A DNA stretch of 64,000 nt from Paraburkholderia tagetis (GTDB lineage: Bacteria > Pseudomonadota > Gammaproteobacteria > Burkholderiales > Burkholderiaceae). The translations under genes and the position numbers were made by a program. Shown here piece after piece: positions 50,436 to 58,727 of the stretch. The notes beneath the pieces were generated by a model. It was not told where the DNA came from. It saw only the letters and a program-made list of their open reading frames with translations, and ran no database searches. Numbering within the stretch: the first letter of the stretch is position 1; every line of letters starts with the position of its first letter. Where the stretch lies: contig NZ_JAKLJA010000033.1 of the NCBI RefSeq assembly GCF_022213065.1, positions 1-64,000 on the forward strand, given 5' to 3'.

Positions 50436-50729
50436 TTATCGGACGGCACCACGCGCGGCGCGCGCACGATGTTCGCTGCAGCGGATACCGTACTCCAGAC
50501 ACTTGCCAGCGCAACCTTCGCAGAAGTGCCGGTCGCCTACTGCCGCAGCGTTCCAGCCATGTCCTACTGGAGGCCTCGTGCCGTATTCGACGCCGGCTTC
50601 GCGCGCATAGAAAACGGGTTCGCCGTCACGCCCCTGTCGTACGATCGCGTCGATTTCGTCCGCGCCGAACGCGTCACGCAGCGCGTCGACAAAGCGGGCG
50701 ATCTCAGGCATCGGGGATCGTTTGCCCAC
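50436..50729 (-). CDS. Small Cys-containing protein (97 aa)
   Basis: A conserved-looking product: FVDALRDAFGADEIDAIVRQ, GEPVFYAREAGVEYG, then FCEGCAGKCLEYGIRCSEH with four Cys that could bind zinc or an Fe-S cluster. The GTG start at 50729 has a clear AGGAGATAGATA site. It is the first gene of a short minus-strand run. Similar small proteins occur in phage and plasmid small-gene arrays; function unknown. Confidence 0.6.
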   Translation of the reverse strand: MGKRSPMPEIARFVDALRDAFGADEIDAIVRQGRDGEPVFYAREAGVEYGTRPPVGHGWNAAAVGDRHFCEGCAGKCLEYGIRCSEHRARAARGAVR

Positions 50730-50747
50730 TATCTATCTCCTGTTTAT

Positions 50748-50954
50748 ATGCACACTATATTCGCGTCACCGCTGCTGCGCACCGCTACGCCCGGCGTGAG
50801 CGCCGCCGTCGTCTCCGGGGCGTTCGCGATTGGAGCCGCGACGGGCTTGATCGGCCAGCGCTGGCATTCTCGCGTAACGATCGGTCCTTCGCTTGCCGGT
50901 GGTGCCGGGCTCGCCCTGTTCTTCCCCGCTGTCAGCAACTGGTGCCGACCGTAG
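50748..50954 (+). CDS. Possible small Gly-rich membrane protein (68 aa)
   Basis: Opens at ATG 50748, divergent from 50729. The product has two hydrophobic Gly/Ala segments (AAVVSGAFAIGAATGLIG; GPSLAGGAGLALFFPAV). No ribosome site is evident, and the strand disagrees with its neighbours, so I hold it weakly. Confidence 0.3.
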   Translation: MHTIFASPLLRTATPGVSAAVVSGAFAIGAATGLIGQRWHSRVTIGPSLAGGAGLALFFPAVSNWCRP

Positions 50955-50967
50955 GACTCTCCGGACG

Positions 50968-51006
50968 AAAAAAAAAGCGCAGGCCTCGCTTTCGCGGGAC
51001 TGCGCT
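50968..51006 (-). terminator. Intrinsic terminator
   Basis: AGCGCAG/CTGCGCT stem enclosing a second CCGCGAAAGCG hairpin, followed on the minus strand by nine T and CGTCC; 30 bases after the stop of the 51036-51526 gene. Confidence 0.75.
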
Positions 51007-51035
51007 GGTTTCAGGGATTCCGGCACTGGTGTGCG

Positions 51036-51526
51036 TCACGCACGATAACCACGCCCCGGAACACACTGCAGGCGGCTCGAGCACTCCGGCCATGCCACCC
51101 ACGCGAGTGCCATGAGCAGACCGAGCACGTCGGCGGCCATCTGCGCCAGCTGGTTGATGTCGCCGGTCGCGAGATACTCGCGGCCGTCGTACATGACCGT
51201 GGACGTGATGCCGTAGAGCACCGCAAACACGAGTCCCAAAAGGGCGCGGTTACGGGTGGCCTGCGACACGAAACTCGACCACAGCATCACGAACAGCACG
51301 CAGCCGGCGAATGCCGTCGCAAGATGTTCAATGCTGCTGGGCGCCCAGTGGCCAAGGCACTGCACCTCCAGCACCCGCAGCCACGCATGGTGCGGCTGCG
51401 CGAAGCCCCAGAGCCGGTGAAGTCCGGTCGCAGCGAACAACGCCACAGCGAACAGCGTGGCCCCGAACCGTTGCGTCGCCGTACGGCAGAAACGCGCCTG
51501 AACAGTTGTTGAAAAAAATTCGGCAT
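51036..51526 (-). CDS. Four-helix membrane protein with a T7 frameshift after the start
   Basis: The ATG at 51526 has an excellent AAGGAG site, but its frame, after ATG CCG AAT and a run of seven T, becomes an Arg-rich nonsense frame. The -1 frame from the T-run on gives a real-looking membrane protein of about 160 residues: FGATLFAVALFAATGLHRLW, TAFAGCVLFVMLWSSFVS, LLGLVFAVLYGITSTVMY and AADVLGLLMALAWVAW. One extra T would join them. This could be a sequencing error, a phase-variable tract or -1 slippage. It lies directly downstream of the PRTRC ThiF gene. Function unknown. Confidence 0.5.
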
Positions 51527-51645
51527 TTAAAGCTCCTTGCAGGATTAGGCAACGGTCGGCCCTCGGCTTGAGGGCCGACATCATCGCCATGGGAAATGAG
51601 TCACACAAAGACGTATAGCGCTGCGTGACTCGTGGAGGTCAGCCC

Positions 51646-52449
51646 TCACGCCGCCTTGCGACGGCGTGCGGGCTGTTTCGCGGGCGGAGCTTCGTAGCCG
51701 AAGCGCGCCCACGCTGCGCGGTCAATCGGAATCGGGTTCGTGCGTCCCGTTGCGAGATTCACGAACACACCCGAAAACGACAGACCGGCATTTCGAAACA
51801 GCGACCAGAGCAGGTTGAACGCCTGCACCGAGATCGCCTGATTGATGACGAGCGACTGCTTGCGCAGCGCGTCCGCCATCGAGCATGAGGGGGTGTCGTC
51901 GCCCTTGTCATTCTTCGGATTCAGCAATTCCGGAAACAGGTCGCCCACATGGGGCAACCGGTCGTGCCGGGGCTTGCCGAACTCGCCGAGGATGACCTGG
52001 CCACGGTCCGTCTCATTGCCGCAATCGAGGTAATAGAGACACTTCCCCCGTTTCGCGGCCAGTGCGATTGCGTGCCTGGCCCGCCGTGAATCGACGCATC
52101 CAACGACAATGTCAGCGTGCAGGTTGATCCGCGAATCGATGCGGCGCGGTTCAGCCACCCAGTTCGTTCCCATCAGCAGGTTCAGGCGATTCACCAGCAA
52201 CGTGGCCTTGTACTGGCCAACGTCGTTTGGATAAAAGCCCTGCCTGCCGACGTTGAACTCGCTGACCGTGTCATCGTCGTACACGGTGCACTCCATACCG
52301 CCCGGGTGACCAAGCTCGATCATTGCGTGATGCAGCCGTGCGAGCGACGGAAGCAGCGCACTGCCAGTGCCACCCGCGCCAACCACGACAACGCGCCACG
52401 GCCCCGTGAGCATGTGCTGGGGCGTCTTGTGAAGGATCGGTCCGTTCAT
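51646..52449 (-). CDS. PRTRC ThiF/E1-like adenylating enzyme
   Basis: A 267-residue E1/ThiF-fold protein. The nucleotide loop VVVGAGGTGSALLP (about 19-32) and YDDDTVSEFNVGRQGF (the DxDxVxxxNxxRQ motif) are present, plus VVGCVDSRRAR. It should adenylate the C-terminus of a ubiquitin-like protein; the cassette's protein C is the candidate. The ATG overlaps the protein A stop (ATGA). Located at the end of the cassette, after B and A, as in other PRTRC loci. Confidence 0.88.
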   Translation of the reverse strand: MNGPILHKTPQHMLTGPWRVVVVGAGGTGSALLPSLARLHHAMIELGHPGGMECTVYDDDTVSEFNVGRQGFYPNDVGQYKATLLVNRLNLLMGTNWVAEPRRIDSRINLHADIVVGCVDSRRARHAIALAAKRGKCLYYLDCGNETDRGQVILGEFGKPRHDRLPHVGDLFPELLNPKNDKGDDTPSCSMADALRKQSLVINQAISVQAFNLLWSLFRNAGLSFSGVFVNLATGRTNPIPIDRAAWARFGYEAPPAKQPARRRKAA

Positions 52450-53081
52450 GCAACCTCCCCTTCCAACGCCGTCATCCACTTCTGCGGAATCGTCTGCGCG
52501 GGTTCGAACCGCCCTTTCGCGCAAAGACGCAGTGCGACTGACGGGGTGCGATGGCAATGCCCAAGCACAAGCGCAAACTTCACGTCGTGCTGGTCATCGC
52601 GATCGTCCGTTCCCGAGAAGTACGCATCGCCACGACCATGCGAATGGCAGTCAATCACCAGCCATTCGCGATCACGCAGTTGTGGTCGGTCATAGCTCAG
52701 GTGTGCGGGACTGTGTGACAACGATGGAAGCGGCACCAGGCGAAAGAGGCCTGTCGCTGCGTCCCACACAATCCATGCGCCCACCTCGTTGGGCAGGGCC
52801 GCACGCGCCATGCGTGCAAACTCTGCGACGAGCTCGGCTGGCACAGAACCGCACGGCAATTCGGTCAGCTCGGCCGCCTCGCCATAAGGAACAGCCGTGC
52901 GCCACTCGAAGGAACCCAGCCGACGAACCAGCCGGATCCACGGGCGATTGATCTCAAGGAAGACGCCATTCGACGCAATGAGCAACCGCTCTCCAGGCCA
53001 GGCCATCGGTACCACCGGCTCACGCGTGGGCACCATCACCGAGGGAAACGAGAGCTGCAAAGCAAAATCGATCTGATTCAT
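52446..53081 (-). CDS. PRTRC system protein A (JAB/JAMM-like)
   Basis: A 211-residue protein with a JAMM-type metalloprotease core: WLVIDCHSHGRGDAYFSGTD then DRDDQHDVKFALVLGHCHR, giving the HxH...S-x2-D metal set. JAB proteases trim or remove ubiquitin-like tags. It overlaps protein B (ATGA) and ThiF (ATGA), so expression is tightly linked. The JAB role in this cassette follows from E1/E2/JAB neighbourhoods; no activity is known to me. Confidence 0.82.
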   Translation of the reverse strand: MNQIDFALQLSFPSVMVPTREPVVPMAWPGERLLIASNGVFLEINRPWIRLVRRLGSFEWRTAVPYGEAAELTELPCGSVPAELVAEFARMARAALPNEVGAWIVWDAATGLFRLVPLPSLSHSPAHLSYDRPQLRDREWLVIDCHSHGRGDAYFSGTDDRDDQHDVKFALVLGHCHRTPSVALRLCAKGRFEPAQTIPQKWMTALEGEVA

Positions 53082-53806
53082 GCTTTACCCCCGACAACCC
53101 CGGCGACAAGCTTGCCGGCTGTTGCTCCTTTCATCGGCACCAGCACGTCGAGCGGAAATACCTCGAACTTGCCGTCGAGCATGTCCCGCCAGAACGCGTA
53201 GAAGCCGTCCTCGTAGGTCACGCGCTTGCCACCGTGATTCGGATGGGTAAAGGCCGAGTTGAAGAAGCCCTCCTCCCAGCCACCGATCGCATCAACCTCG
53301 ATGCGTCGGGGAACCTGTGCCGAGCCAATACAAATCTCACCGAGGTCCCACGTGTTGAAGTACGGCGGCTCGAACAGCGGCGTGTCCGGCGTCGGGCGTC
53401 CGCTGTCCTTCAGCGCGAACACGCGGAAGCCCGTCAGCGAGGCCTGAAACACCAGCCCCGGATGCGAGACAACGCGACTGCGCTTTCCCAGCTCCTTGCA
53501 GTTGAAGAAGACCCGGCGCGGCGCCGGCGGACACCACCACGTCACCGCGGCCGAGGACACGCCAAGCAGGTTGGCGGGAAGAAATTCGCACTTCGGCGCT
53601 GCGCTCTTCTCAAGTTGCACGAGCGTAGCGACGAGCGCGCGGCGATCGAGAGGGCGGCCCGCCCCGATGATGGGACGACCCGACACGCGATCGGCGGCTA
53701 TCCGGTGGACGGTCGCGTAGTGCGCGCCGTTCTCGCCGGCATAGAGCAGCAATGCAGACGACAGGGAAACGTCGTGGCCAGTGCGGCCAATGGATACATC
53801 ACTCAT
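53078..53806 (-). CDS. PRTRC system protein B (prokaryotic E2-like)
   Basis: A 242-residue protein of the Prok-E2_D type. It starts MSDVSIGRTG with AGGAGTTTTCCC upstream. Near residue 165 is NTWDLGEICIGSAQVP, where the Cys is the expected acceptor position of this E2-like fold; EGFFNSAFTHPNHGGKR follows. It would receive the ubiquitin-like protein from ThiF. It lies 14 bases after protein F and overlaps A. Confidence 0.8.
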   Translation of the reverse strand: MSDVSIGRTGHDVSLSSALLLYAGENGAHYATVHRIAADRVSGRPIIGAGRPLDRRALVATLVQLEKSAAPKCEFLPANLLGVSSAAVTWWCPPAPRRVFFNCKELGKRSRVVSHPGLVFQASLTGFRVFALKDSGRPTPDTPLFEPPYFNTWDLGEICIGSAQVPRRIEVDAIGGWEEGFFNSAFTHPNHGGKRVTYEDGFYAFWRDMLDGKFEVFPLDVLVPMKGATAGKLVAGVVGGKA

Positions 53807-53820
53807 GGGAAAACTCCTGG

Positions 53821-54960
53821 TCAAGGGCTCACCACCAGCGCCAGCAGGCGGTCAAGGTGGTGAAGCATCTGGAAGGCAAGGCTCCACTGCGCGTACTGCT
53901 CGCGGATACCCTGTTTTGTGCTGGAAAATTCAATGAAGCAGCTGTACTCGGTCGCTTCTCCGGCCTGGTACTCACCATTCATGTAGTCATCGAGAATCTC
54001 GATGGATCGCTCATTGGTCGCGAGCATCAAGGTGCAGCCCGAGTAGATCGGACGCGAGTCGTAGCCCGTGTTCAGCAGCGCTCGCTTGCCTGCCCGCCTG
54101 AGCAGTCGATGCATCGCGACAAGCTCTGCGCACACTCTGGCAGGCAGGCCGGAAGACCCGGCCTGCAGTTCAAGCAACTCGCGCTCGGAGAGTTCGAGCC
54201 GCCTGCTGCGGCGCCCTTCCGGCCTCGACGGCGACCGGATTTCATCGGGATAGATCTCCGGACGAACGACCGATGGGAGATGGCGTTGAACCGTCTCCTC
54301 ATCCTGGCCGCGGTAGTCAGTCAGGACGTGCCGGACCTCCTCGTCTTTAGCGCTCTCGTCACCCTCCCAGTTCATGCAGGCGAATTCCTGGAGGAACCAG
54401 CCAGGCGTGCGAACAAGGACGGTCTTTCCGGAGACCCGGTCGACGAGCGAGAAAAGCGTGTGGAGCAGGAGCGGATGGCAGGCCCTGAGCGGCTCCGCAA
54501 GCGGTCCGATTTCGTGGACCCACTCATCCGTCAGTTTCACACCCAGATGAAGCGGCCCCTTCGGCTCAAATTCGTCGTTGTGCTGGTAGGCCAGGCGATC
54601 TTCAACCGCGTTGGTGTCGCATAGCTCGACCTTGACCGAGAGGTATCGCAACGGTTGTCGCAACTGCCTTTTCATCCAGGCGAAGAACGCCTGCTGGAAG
54701 GCGTCCGCTGCGCTCGCCGGCGCGTGCACGTCCGTCGCACGCAACGGCCCGTACCGGAACTGCTCCAGGACGATGTCGTTGACGGCGACGTCGGCACGCC
54801 ATTTGAGAGTAATGCCAGAGGGCACGTCGGGCGCCAGATCAGGCAGCGTCAGAACACAAGGGGAAGATCGATGTCGGGGAGCGGCAAGGCGTGGCGGTTG
54901 CCAGGCTTCGCATGCGCTGTCAACGAGCGATCGATCAGCGTATGAAGGATCGAGCAACAT
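53821..54960 (-). CDS. PRTRC system protein F
   Basis: A 379-residue protein known only from these cassettes. It includes LTLPDLAPDVPSGITLKWRA, VNDIVLEQFRYGPLRATDVH and, near the end, GYDSRPIYSGCTLMLATNER. No catalytic motif is evident. Its first codons overlap in another frame with a 72-residue candidate (54849-55067), and a GC hairpin with T-run lies just upstream (about 54997-55013), so the start is not certain. Downstream is B; upstream is C. Confidence 0.75.
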   Translation of the reverse strand: MLLDPSYADRSLVDSACEAWQPPRLAAPRHRSSPCVLTLPDLAPDVPSGITLKWRADVAVNDIVLEQFRYGPLRATDVHAPASAADAFQQAFFAWMKRQLRQPLRYLSVKVELCDTNAVEDRLAYQHNDEFEPKGPLHLGVKLTDEWVHEIGPLAEPLRACHPLLLHTLFSLVDRVSGKTVLVRTPGWFLQEFACMNWEGDESAKDEEVRHVLTDYRGQDEETVQRHLPSVVRPEIYPDEIRSPSRPEGRRSRRLELSERELLELQAGSSGLPARVCAELVAMHRLLRRAGKRALLNTGYDSRPIYSGCTLMLATNERSIEILDDYMNGEYQAGEATEYSCFIEFSSTKQGIREQYAQWSLAFQMLHHLDRLLALVVSP

Positions 54961-55067
54961 TTGTTCATCTCGTCGTCATAAAGAAAAACCGCCCTTTCGG
55001 GCGGCTCCTGTCGGTAAAAGCCGCTGTCCGGGTCGGACAGGGCCTTGAGCAAGGTGTCCTTACGCAT
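54849..55067 (-). CDS. Candidate overlapping 72-residue protein
   Basis: ATG 55067 overlaps the end of protein C by 8 bases and gives a natural-looking protein (MRKDTLLKALSDPDSGFYRQ; AVFLYDDEMNKCCSILHTLI). It then overlaps 112 bases of gene F in another frame and crosses a terminator-like hairpin. Either a real extra PRTRC component or the ancestral N-terminus of F separated by a frameshift. Confidence 0.3.
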   Translation of the reverse strand: MRKDTLLKALSDPDSGFYRQEPPERAVFLYDDEMNKCCSILHTLIDRSLTAHAKPGNRHALPLPDIDLPLVF

Positions 55068-55278
55068 GGGAGCCTTTGGCACCCGCTGCACGGACAAATT
55101 TGTAGCGGGCGACCTCGCCTGCGACTTCCGGCCCATCGACCGTAGCGGTCGTGAGTTCCGGGTACTGCGCCGCGTAGAGATCACGAACCTGGTCGGGCGA
55201 GAACGCCGGACCCGGATCCACGAACTGCATGCCGTTGTAGAGAAATTCGCGAACGAGCGTGGCTACGGTGATTGCCAT
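55060..55278 (-). CDS. PRTRC system protein C (ubiquitin-like)
   Basis: A 72-residue protein of the Prok_Ub type. It reads MAITVATLVREFLYNGMQFV, then PDQVRDLYAAQYPELTTATV and YKFVRAAGAKGSHA; the beta-grasp-like strand pattern suits a ubiquitin-like fold, though the C-terminus ends KGSHA rather than GG, so processing by the JAB protein or non-GG conjugation would be needed. GAGGA precedes the ATG at 55278. It follows protein E by 12 bases. Confidence 0.8.
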   Translation of the reverse strand: MAITVATLVREFLYNGMQFVDPGPAFSPDQVRDLYAAQYPELTTATVDGPEVAGEVARYKFVRAAGAKGSHA

Positions 55279-55289
55279 GGTGCGAGTCC

Positions 55290-55754
55290 TCACAGAAGTC
55301 CGAAGAGATCGGTCTTGCCGTCAGCAGGTGCCGACGCCTCCGATGTTGCAGCGACCGCTGCCGTTTTGGCGGCCGAGTCGCTGTCGTCGTCGGACGATTC
55401 CTCGTCGTCGCCGTCGGTCACCGATGCGGGCGCGGGCAGCGCTGCCTTCGATCCCTTCGACAACGCCTTCTGTGCCTTGCCCGCCTGCGACTTCTCAGCC
55501 GCCTGCAGGATCTCGTTCGTAGCGCTCACCTGTTCCGCGAGGGAACGGTGCACGCCATGGAACGATTGCAGGGCAGCGACAAAGCCGTCGTCGAGCTCAG
55601 CCGGGAGCGCCGTGAGCACCAGGGGTTGACGCAGCGCCGCCTCTTTCGAGTCGCCGCCCGGCATCACCACGACTGCCATCTGGTCGCCTGCCATCTTCAA
55701 CGTGAGCGTGACCTTGCTGGTCTCGCGCACGATCGCTTCGAGTTGCTGGAACAT
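55290..55754 (-). CDS. PRTRC system protein E
   Basis: A 154-residue protein. The N-terminal part (MFQQLEAIVRETSKVTLTLK, then MAVVVMPGGDSKEAALRQPL) is characteristic for PRTRC E; the middle is Lys/Ala-rich and followed by a long acidic Ser/Asp stretch (GDDEESSDDDSDS), ending KTDLFGLL. Function unknown. AGAGG precedes the ATG. A hairpin CGCCGCG/CGCGGCG lies in the leader, after parB. Confidence 0.82.
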   Translation of the reverse strand: MFQQLEAIVRETSKVTLTLKMAGDQMAVVVMPGGDSKEAALRQPLVLTALPAELDDGFVAALQSFHGVHRSLAEQVSATNEILQAAEKSQAGKAQKALSKGSKAALPAPASVTDGDDEESSDDDSDSAAKTAAVAATSEASAPADGKTDLFGLL

Positions 55755-55825
55755 AAAGAACCTCTAAATAAGAAAGAACGCCGCGATTAACGCGGCGTGA
55801 AAGGGGGAATGAGCCGGGGCGGCGG

Positions 55826-57490
55826 TCAGAACTTCAGGACCTTCAGCACCTTGCCGTCGTAGTCAAAATCCTTGACGCCCAGAAGCGCTTCGATCACCTC
55901 GGGCTTCGATTTCGCGAAAACCTTCTTGAAGTCATCACCCATCGCAGTACGGATGCCGAGTTCGTCGGCCACGACCTTCATCTCGGATTTCGTGATGAGA
56001 TCGAGGAACGCCTTGTCGAGCTTCCAGTACTTCGTGAGATCCAGCTTGTGGTGCCTGCACATCTCGGTGAGGTACGGCACGTCCACACCCTCGATCGCAG
56101 AAGCCAGCATCGCGACGATGAGGTTCTCCTGCGCGAGAGACGATGCGGCTTTCGCGGCATCCGCCGCCTTGCCGAAACTGGAAACAGGCGGCTTGTCGTC
56201 GAGCAGTCGCTCCCAGAAAGCACGGAATGCCGTCTCGCTGATGCTGCGAGCCTGCCCCGTCGCAACGATCGAAATCAGGTACTGGCGAACCAGTTCGAGA
56301 TTCGTGCCGATGTCGCGACGCAGTGCCTTGCGCCAAAGCGCGACCCGGTATGCCTTCACCCTTTCGGATTCGGAAACCACAGTCGCTTCAGGCGCTGCTG
56401 CGGTGGGCTTGTCACCCTTTGCAGGGGCAGCGGCCTTCGAGGCTCCGGTTGCCGTCGCGGCCTTCGCCGTCGTCGGTTCCGTTGCCTTTTCGCTCTTGAT
56501 ACGCGCCGCAACCTTCTTCATGTTGCAGACCGTATCGAAGCACTGGCCCTTGTAGACGTTGCCCAGTGAATCGGGCAGACCGCTCACCGCCGCGCCGAAG
56601 TTCTGGCATGCGTAGCACGCCTTCGCCTGTTCAGTGCCAACGCCCTTCGGACCATCCGCCACGAGCTGTATGCGCGTGTGGTTGTCGCCGGGGCGCACGA
56701 TGCGAACGGTCTGATACTCGTCGCGCAGGCCTGTGGCCGTTGCTTCAAGCTGCTTTTCCGTTTTCTCGTTGTAGCAGGCGCGGGTCGTGCAACTGCCGGT
56801 GCCAATCGACTCGCCAAACATCTCCGCCTGGGCGGCCGAGTTGTGCTGGCATCCGGCGCAGTCCACCTTGTCGAAGATTGCCGCTGAGAGTGAGCAGGCT
56901 GCCCGCTCCAGCACTTTCTTCAGGTCGGCGACGCTATGGCCTTCGTTCACAACAACGGGCAGGAGCTTGTCCTGCTGGTCCTTTGTGAACGCAGCGAAAA
57001 GTTCGGCATGGCCGAGCTTGATGCTGCGAGTATTGAGCGCTTCCAGAACGGATGCGCTGCAATTCATGAGCGCGAGCCGGGAATCGAGCACGGCGCGGGT
57101 CCAGCCAAGCTGGCGCGCCGCTTCGTCACGATCGCCCTGACATAGGCCAACAATCTCCGCGGCGCTCACCGCCTCCTCGGAAGCGGCCATGTCGTCGCGC
57201 TGGATGTTTTCGATCAGCGCAACCGCCCGCGCTTCGAATTCGTCCATTTCGCGAACATGGACAGGAACCGTGTAGTCCTCCCCGTGAGCCGCTCTCGCAG
57301 CACGAAGTCGGCGTTCACCGCACACGAGTTCATAGCGACCACCATCGAGCGGACGCACGAGAACCGGTTGAATAATGCCCTGCGTGCGTACGGACTCGAT
57401 CATCTCCGCCATTTTCGCGGGATCGAAGTACTTGCGCGGGTTGCGGCCGGGCTGGATGTCGCCGAGGCGAAGAGTATTGAGTTGTTGCAT
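55826..57490 (-). CDS. PRTRC-type ParB protein
   Basis: A 554-residue ParB. The N-terminal ParB/Srx domain has FDPAKMAEMIESVRTQGIIQ, then YELVCGERRLRAARAAHGED and LIENIQRDDMAASEE; the HTH region follows (AARQLGWTRAVLDSRLALMN). The middle carries four Cys pairs (CAGC, CTTRAC, CYAC, CFDTVC) that probably bind zinc and are not in ordinary ParB. In PRTRC plasmids ParB opens the cassette. The ATG at 57490 has CAGGAGACCCGCA upstream. A full three-part structured leader precedes it. Confidence 0.9.
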   Translation of the reverse strand: MQQLNTLRLGDIQPGRNPRKYFDPAKMAEMIESVRTQGIIQPVLVRPLDGGRYELVCGERRLRAARAAHGEDYTVPVHVREMDEFEARAVALIENIQRDDMAASEEAVSAAEIVGLCQGDRDEAARQLGWTRAVLDSRLALMNCSASVLEALNTRSIKLGHAELFAAFTKDQQDKLLPVVVNEGHSVADLKKVLERAACSLSAAIFDKVDCAGCQHNSAAQAEMFGESIGTGSCTTRACYNEKTEKQLEATATGLRDEYQTVRIVRPGDNHTRIQLVADGPKGVGTEQAKACYACQNFGAAVSGLPDSLGNVYKGQCFDTVCNMKKVAARIKSEKATEPTTAKAATATGASKAAAPAKGDKPTAAAPEATVVSESERVKAYRVALWRKALRRDIGTNLELVRQYLISIVATGQARSISETAFRAFWERLLDDKPPVSSFGKAADAAKAASSLAQENLIVAMLASAIEGVDVPYLTEMCRHHKLDLTKYWKLDKAFLDLITKSEMKVVADELGIRTAMGDDFKKVFAKSKPEVIEALLGVKDFDYDGKVLKVLKF

Positions 57491-57506
57491 TGCGGGTCTC
57501 CTGAGA

Positions 57507-57592
57507 GGGAACCCGCCCCTACGGGAACAGGATTCCCGAAGGGTGAAAAGAAAAATGGCCGCGAGGGCCGGTGTCGATGCGCAGAAAGCGCG
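57507..57592 (-). promoter_or_regulatory. Full three-part structured leader of parB
   Basis: Minus strand: GTATTCACC, hairpin GCGCTTTCTGCGC then ATCGA (57574-57592); hairpin GGCCCTCGCGGCC followed by ATTTTTCTTTT (57557-57569); then CCCTTCGGG/CCCGTAGGG with GGGAA able to pair with a downstream TTCCC (57507-57543). Confidence 0.65.
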
Positions 57593-57672
57593 GTGAATAC
57601 GAAGACAATAGCCCGGCAGCGCGCGGCGCGCTGCCGGAAAGATCGCCAATACGCGATGGCTTTTAAAAAGGA

Positions 57673-57701
57673 AAGGGCCCGGAGAAGAAATCCGGGCCCT
57701 T
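57673..57701 (-). terminator. Intrinsic terminator after the methylase-like gene
   Basis: AAGGGCCCGGA/TCCGGGCCCTT, an 11-bp stem with a 7-base loop, then TTCCTTTTT on the minus strand. It begins 3 bases after the methylase stop and separates it from the parB leader. Confidence 0.85.
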
Positions 57702-57704
57702 CAT

Positions 57705-58706
57705 TCAAAACAGCGCTAGCTGGTCAACGACGTCGAAGATGGACCGCGACGCAGGGAGCGTTGCGATCGCCTCCTCGAACATGTCCGCGACGTCAGGTGC
57801 GTCGGCCCGCAGTTGTTCAAGCACCGCGACCCCGTCCGATTCGACCTCGTTGAGATCGTTCGCCGGCGGTGTGGCATCGACTGGGGGCAACACGGCAGTC
57901 TGGCCTTCAGGTGTGCCCTCAGGAGTGCCCATCAGTTCGCGCATCGCATCGAGCGCCTTGCGCGCACGCAGCCGGTGACTCCATCCCCCGAGCACGTGCG
58001 CGGGCGTGAACCAATGCCCCCAAACCTCCATTGATAGTGCGTTACCGTGCACCACGATCGCGGGGATGTTGAGCAACGACAACTGCAGATAGGCCATGTG
58101 AACACAGCAGGGGTCAATGTCGATGCAGGTTGCGTGCATCGTCTCCTGATAGTTCATGCCGGCATCGTGAAAAGCCTCGGCCGTTGCGATGACTATGCCA
58201 CCCGCACCGCACGCCGGTTCATGAACGCGCTCGAATTCCCGCGAGCGTGCTGCATCAATCCTGCCTGCCATGAGGATCCCGGCCATGAGGTGCGAGACGT
58301 GATAAGGCGTGAAGAACTGGCCACTTCGCGCGTTACCGAGGTCGAGCATCATGTAGGTTTCGCCAAGTACATCGGTGAGCCCACCTCCCCGAACGCCGAG
58401 TTCGCGCCCCGCGGTCATCGCAGCGATCCGCACCTCGAACGACATCGTGAGTTCCGCAAGCATCTTCGGGAACCTCGCCACCTCTTCCGGCTTGTACTTC
58501 CCGACGATCTCGAGATAGCGCTTTTCCCGCGCGTCGAACTGCGCACGGTCGACGCTGTTGCTTATCGCCAGCGCAGCCAGCTCGATGAAATCGCGAAAGA
58601 CCGTGTCGAGATGATGCCCATACGAAAATTCGTTAATCAAAGCAACAAGGCTGCGCTGATGTTCGTCAGCCGTCTTCTCGTGCTTTCGTTGTGCACTCTT
58701 GCTCAT
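57705..58706 (-). CDS. N6-adenine methylase-like protein without an NPPY motif
   Basis: A 333-residue HsdM/N6_Mtase-type protein. QFFTPYHVSHLMAG (about 129-142) matches motif X and HEPACGAGGIVIATAEAF (about 164-181) is SAM-binding motif I; CIDIDPCCVHMAYLQLSLL is motif II/III. Where motif IV (N/D-PP-Y/F) should follow there is NALSMEVWGHWFTPAHVLGG instead. So SAM binding is likely but adenine methylation doubtful. GGAG precedes the ATG. A full structured leader and a terminator flank it. It may modify something else or act as a binding protein. Confidence 0.75.
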   Translation of the reverse strand: MSKSAQRKHEKTADEHQRSLVALINEFSYGHHLDTVFRDFIELAALAISNSVDRAQFDAREKRYLEIVGKYKPEEVARFPKMLAELTMSFEVRIAAMTAGRELGVRGGGLTDVLGETYMMLDLGNARSGQFFTPYHVSHLMAGILMAGRIDAARSREFERVHEPACGAGGIVIATAEAFHDAGMNYQETMHATCIDIDPCCVHMAYLQLSLLNIPAIVVHGNALSMEVWGHWFTPAHVLGGWSHRLRARKALDAMRELMGTPEGTPEGQTAVLPPVDATPPANDLNEVESDGVAVLEQLRADAPDVADMFEEAIATLPASRSIFDVVDQLALF

Positions 58707-58727
58707 GCCCTACTCCAGAATGAAAGA

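Noticed and set aside
50766..51026. 86-codon minus-strand frame upstream of the 50436-50729 gene
   Set aside because: It runs through the U-run terminator at 50968-51006 and has low-complexity Arg/Gly composition.
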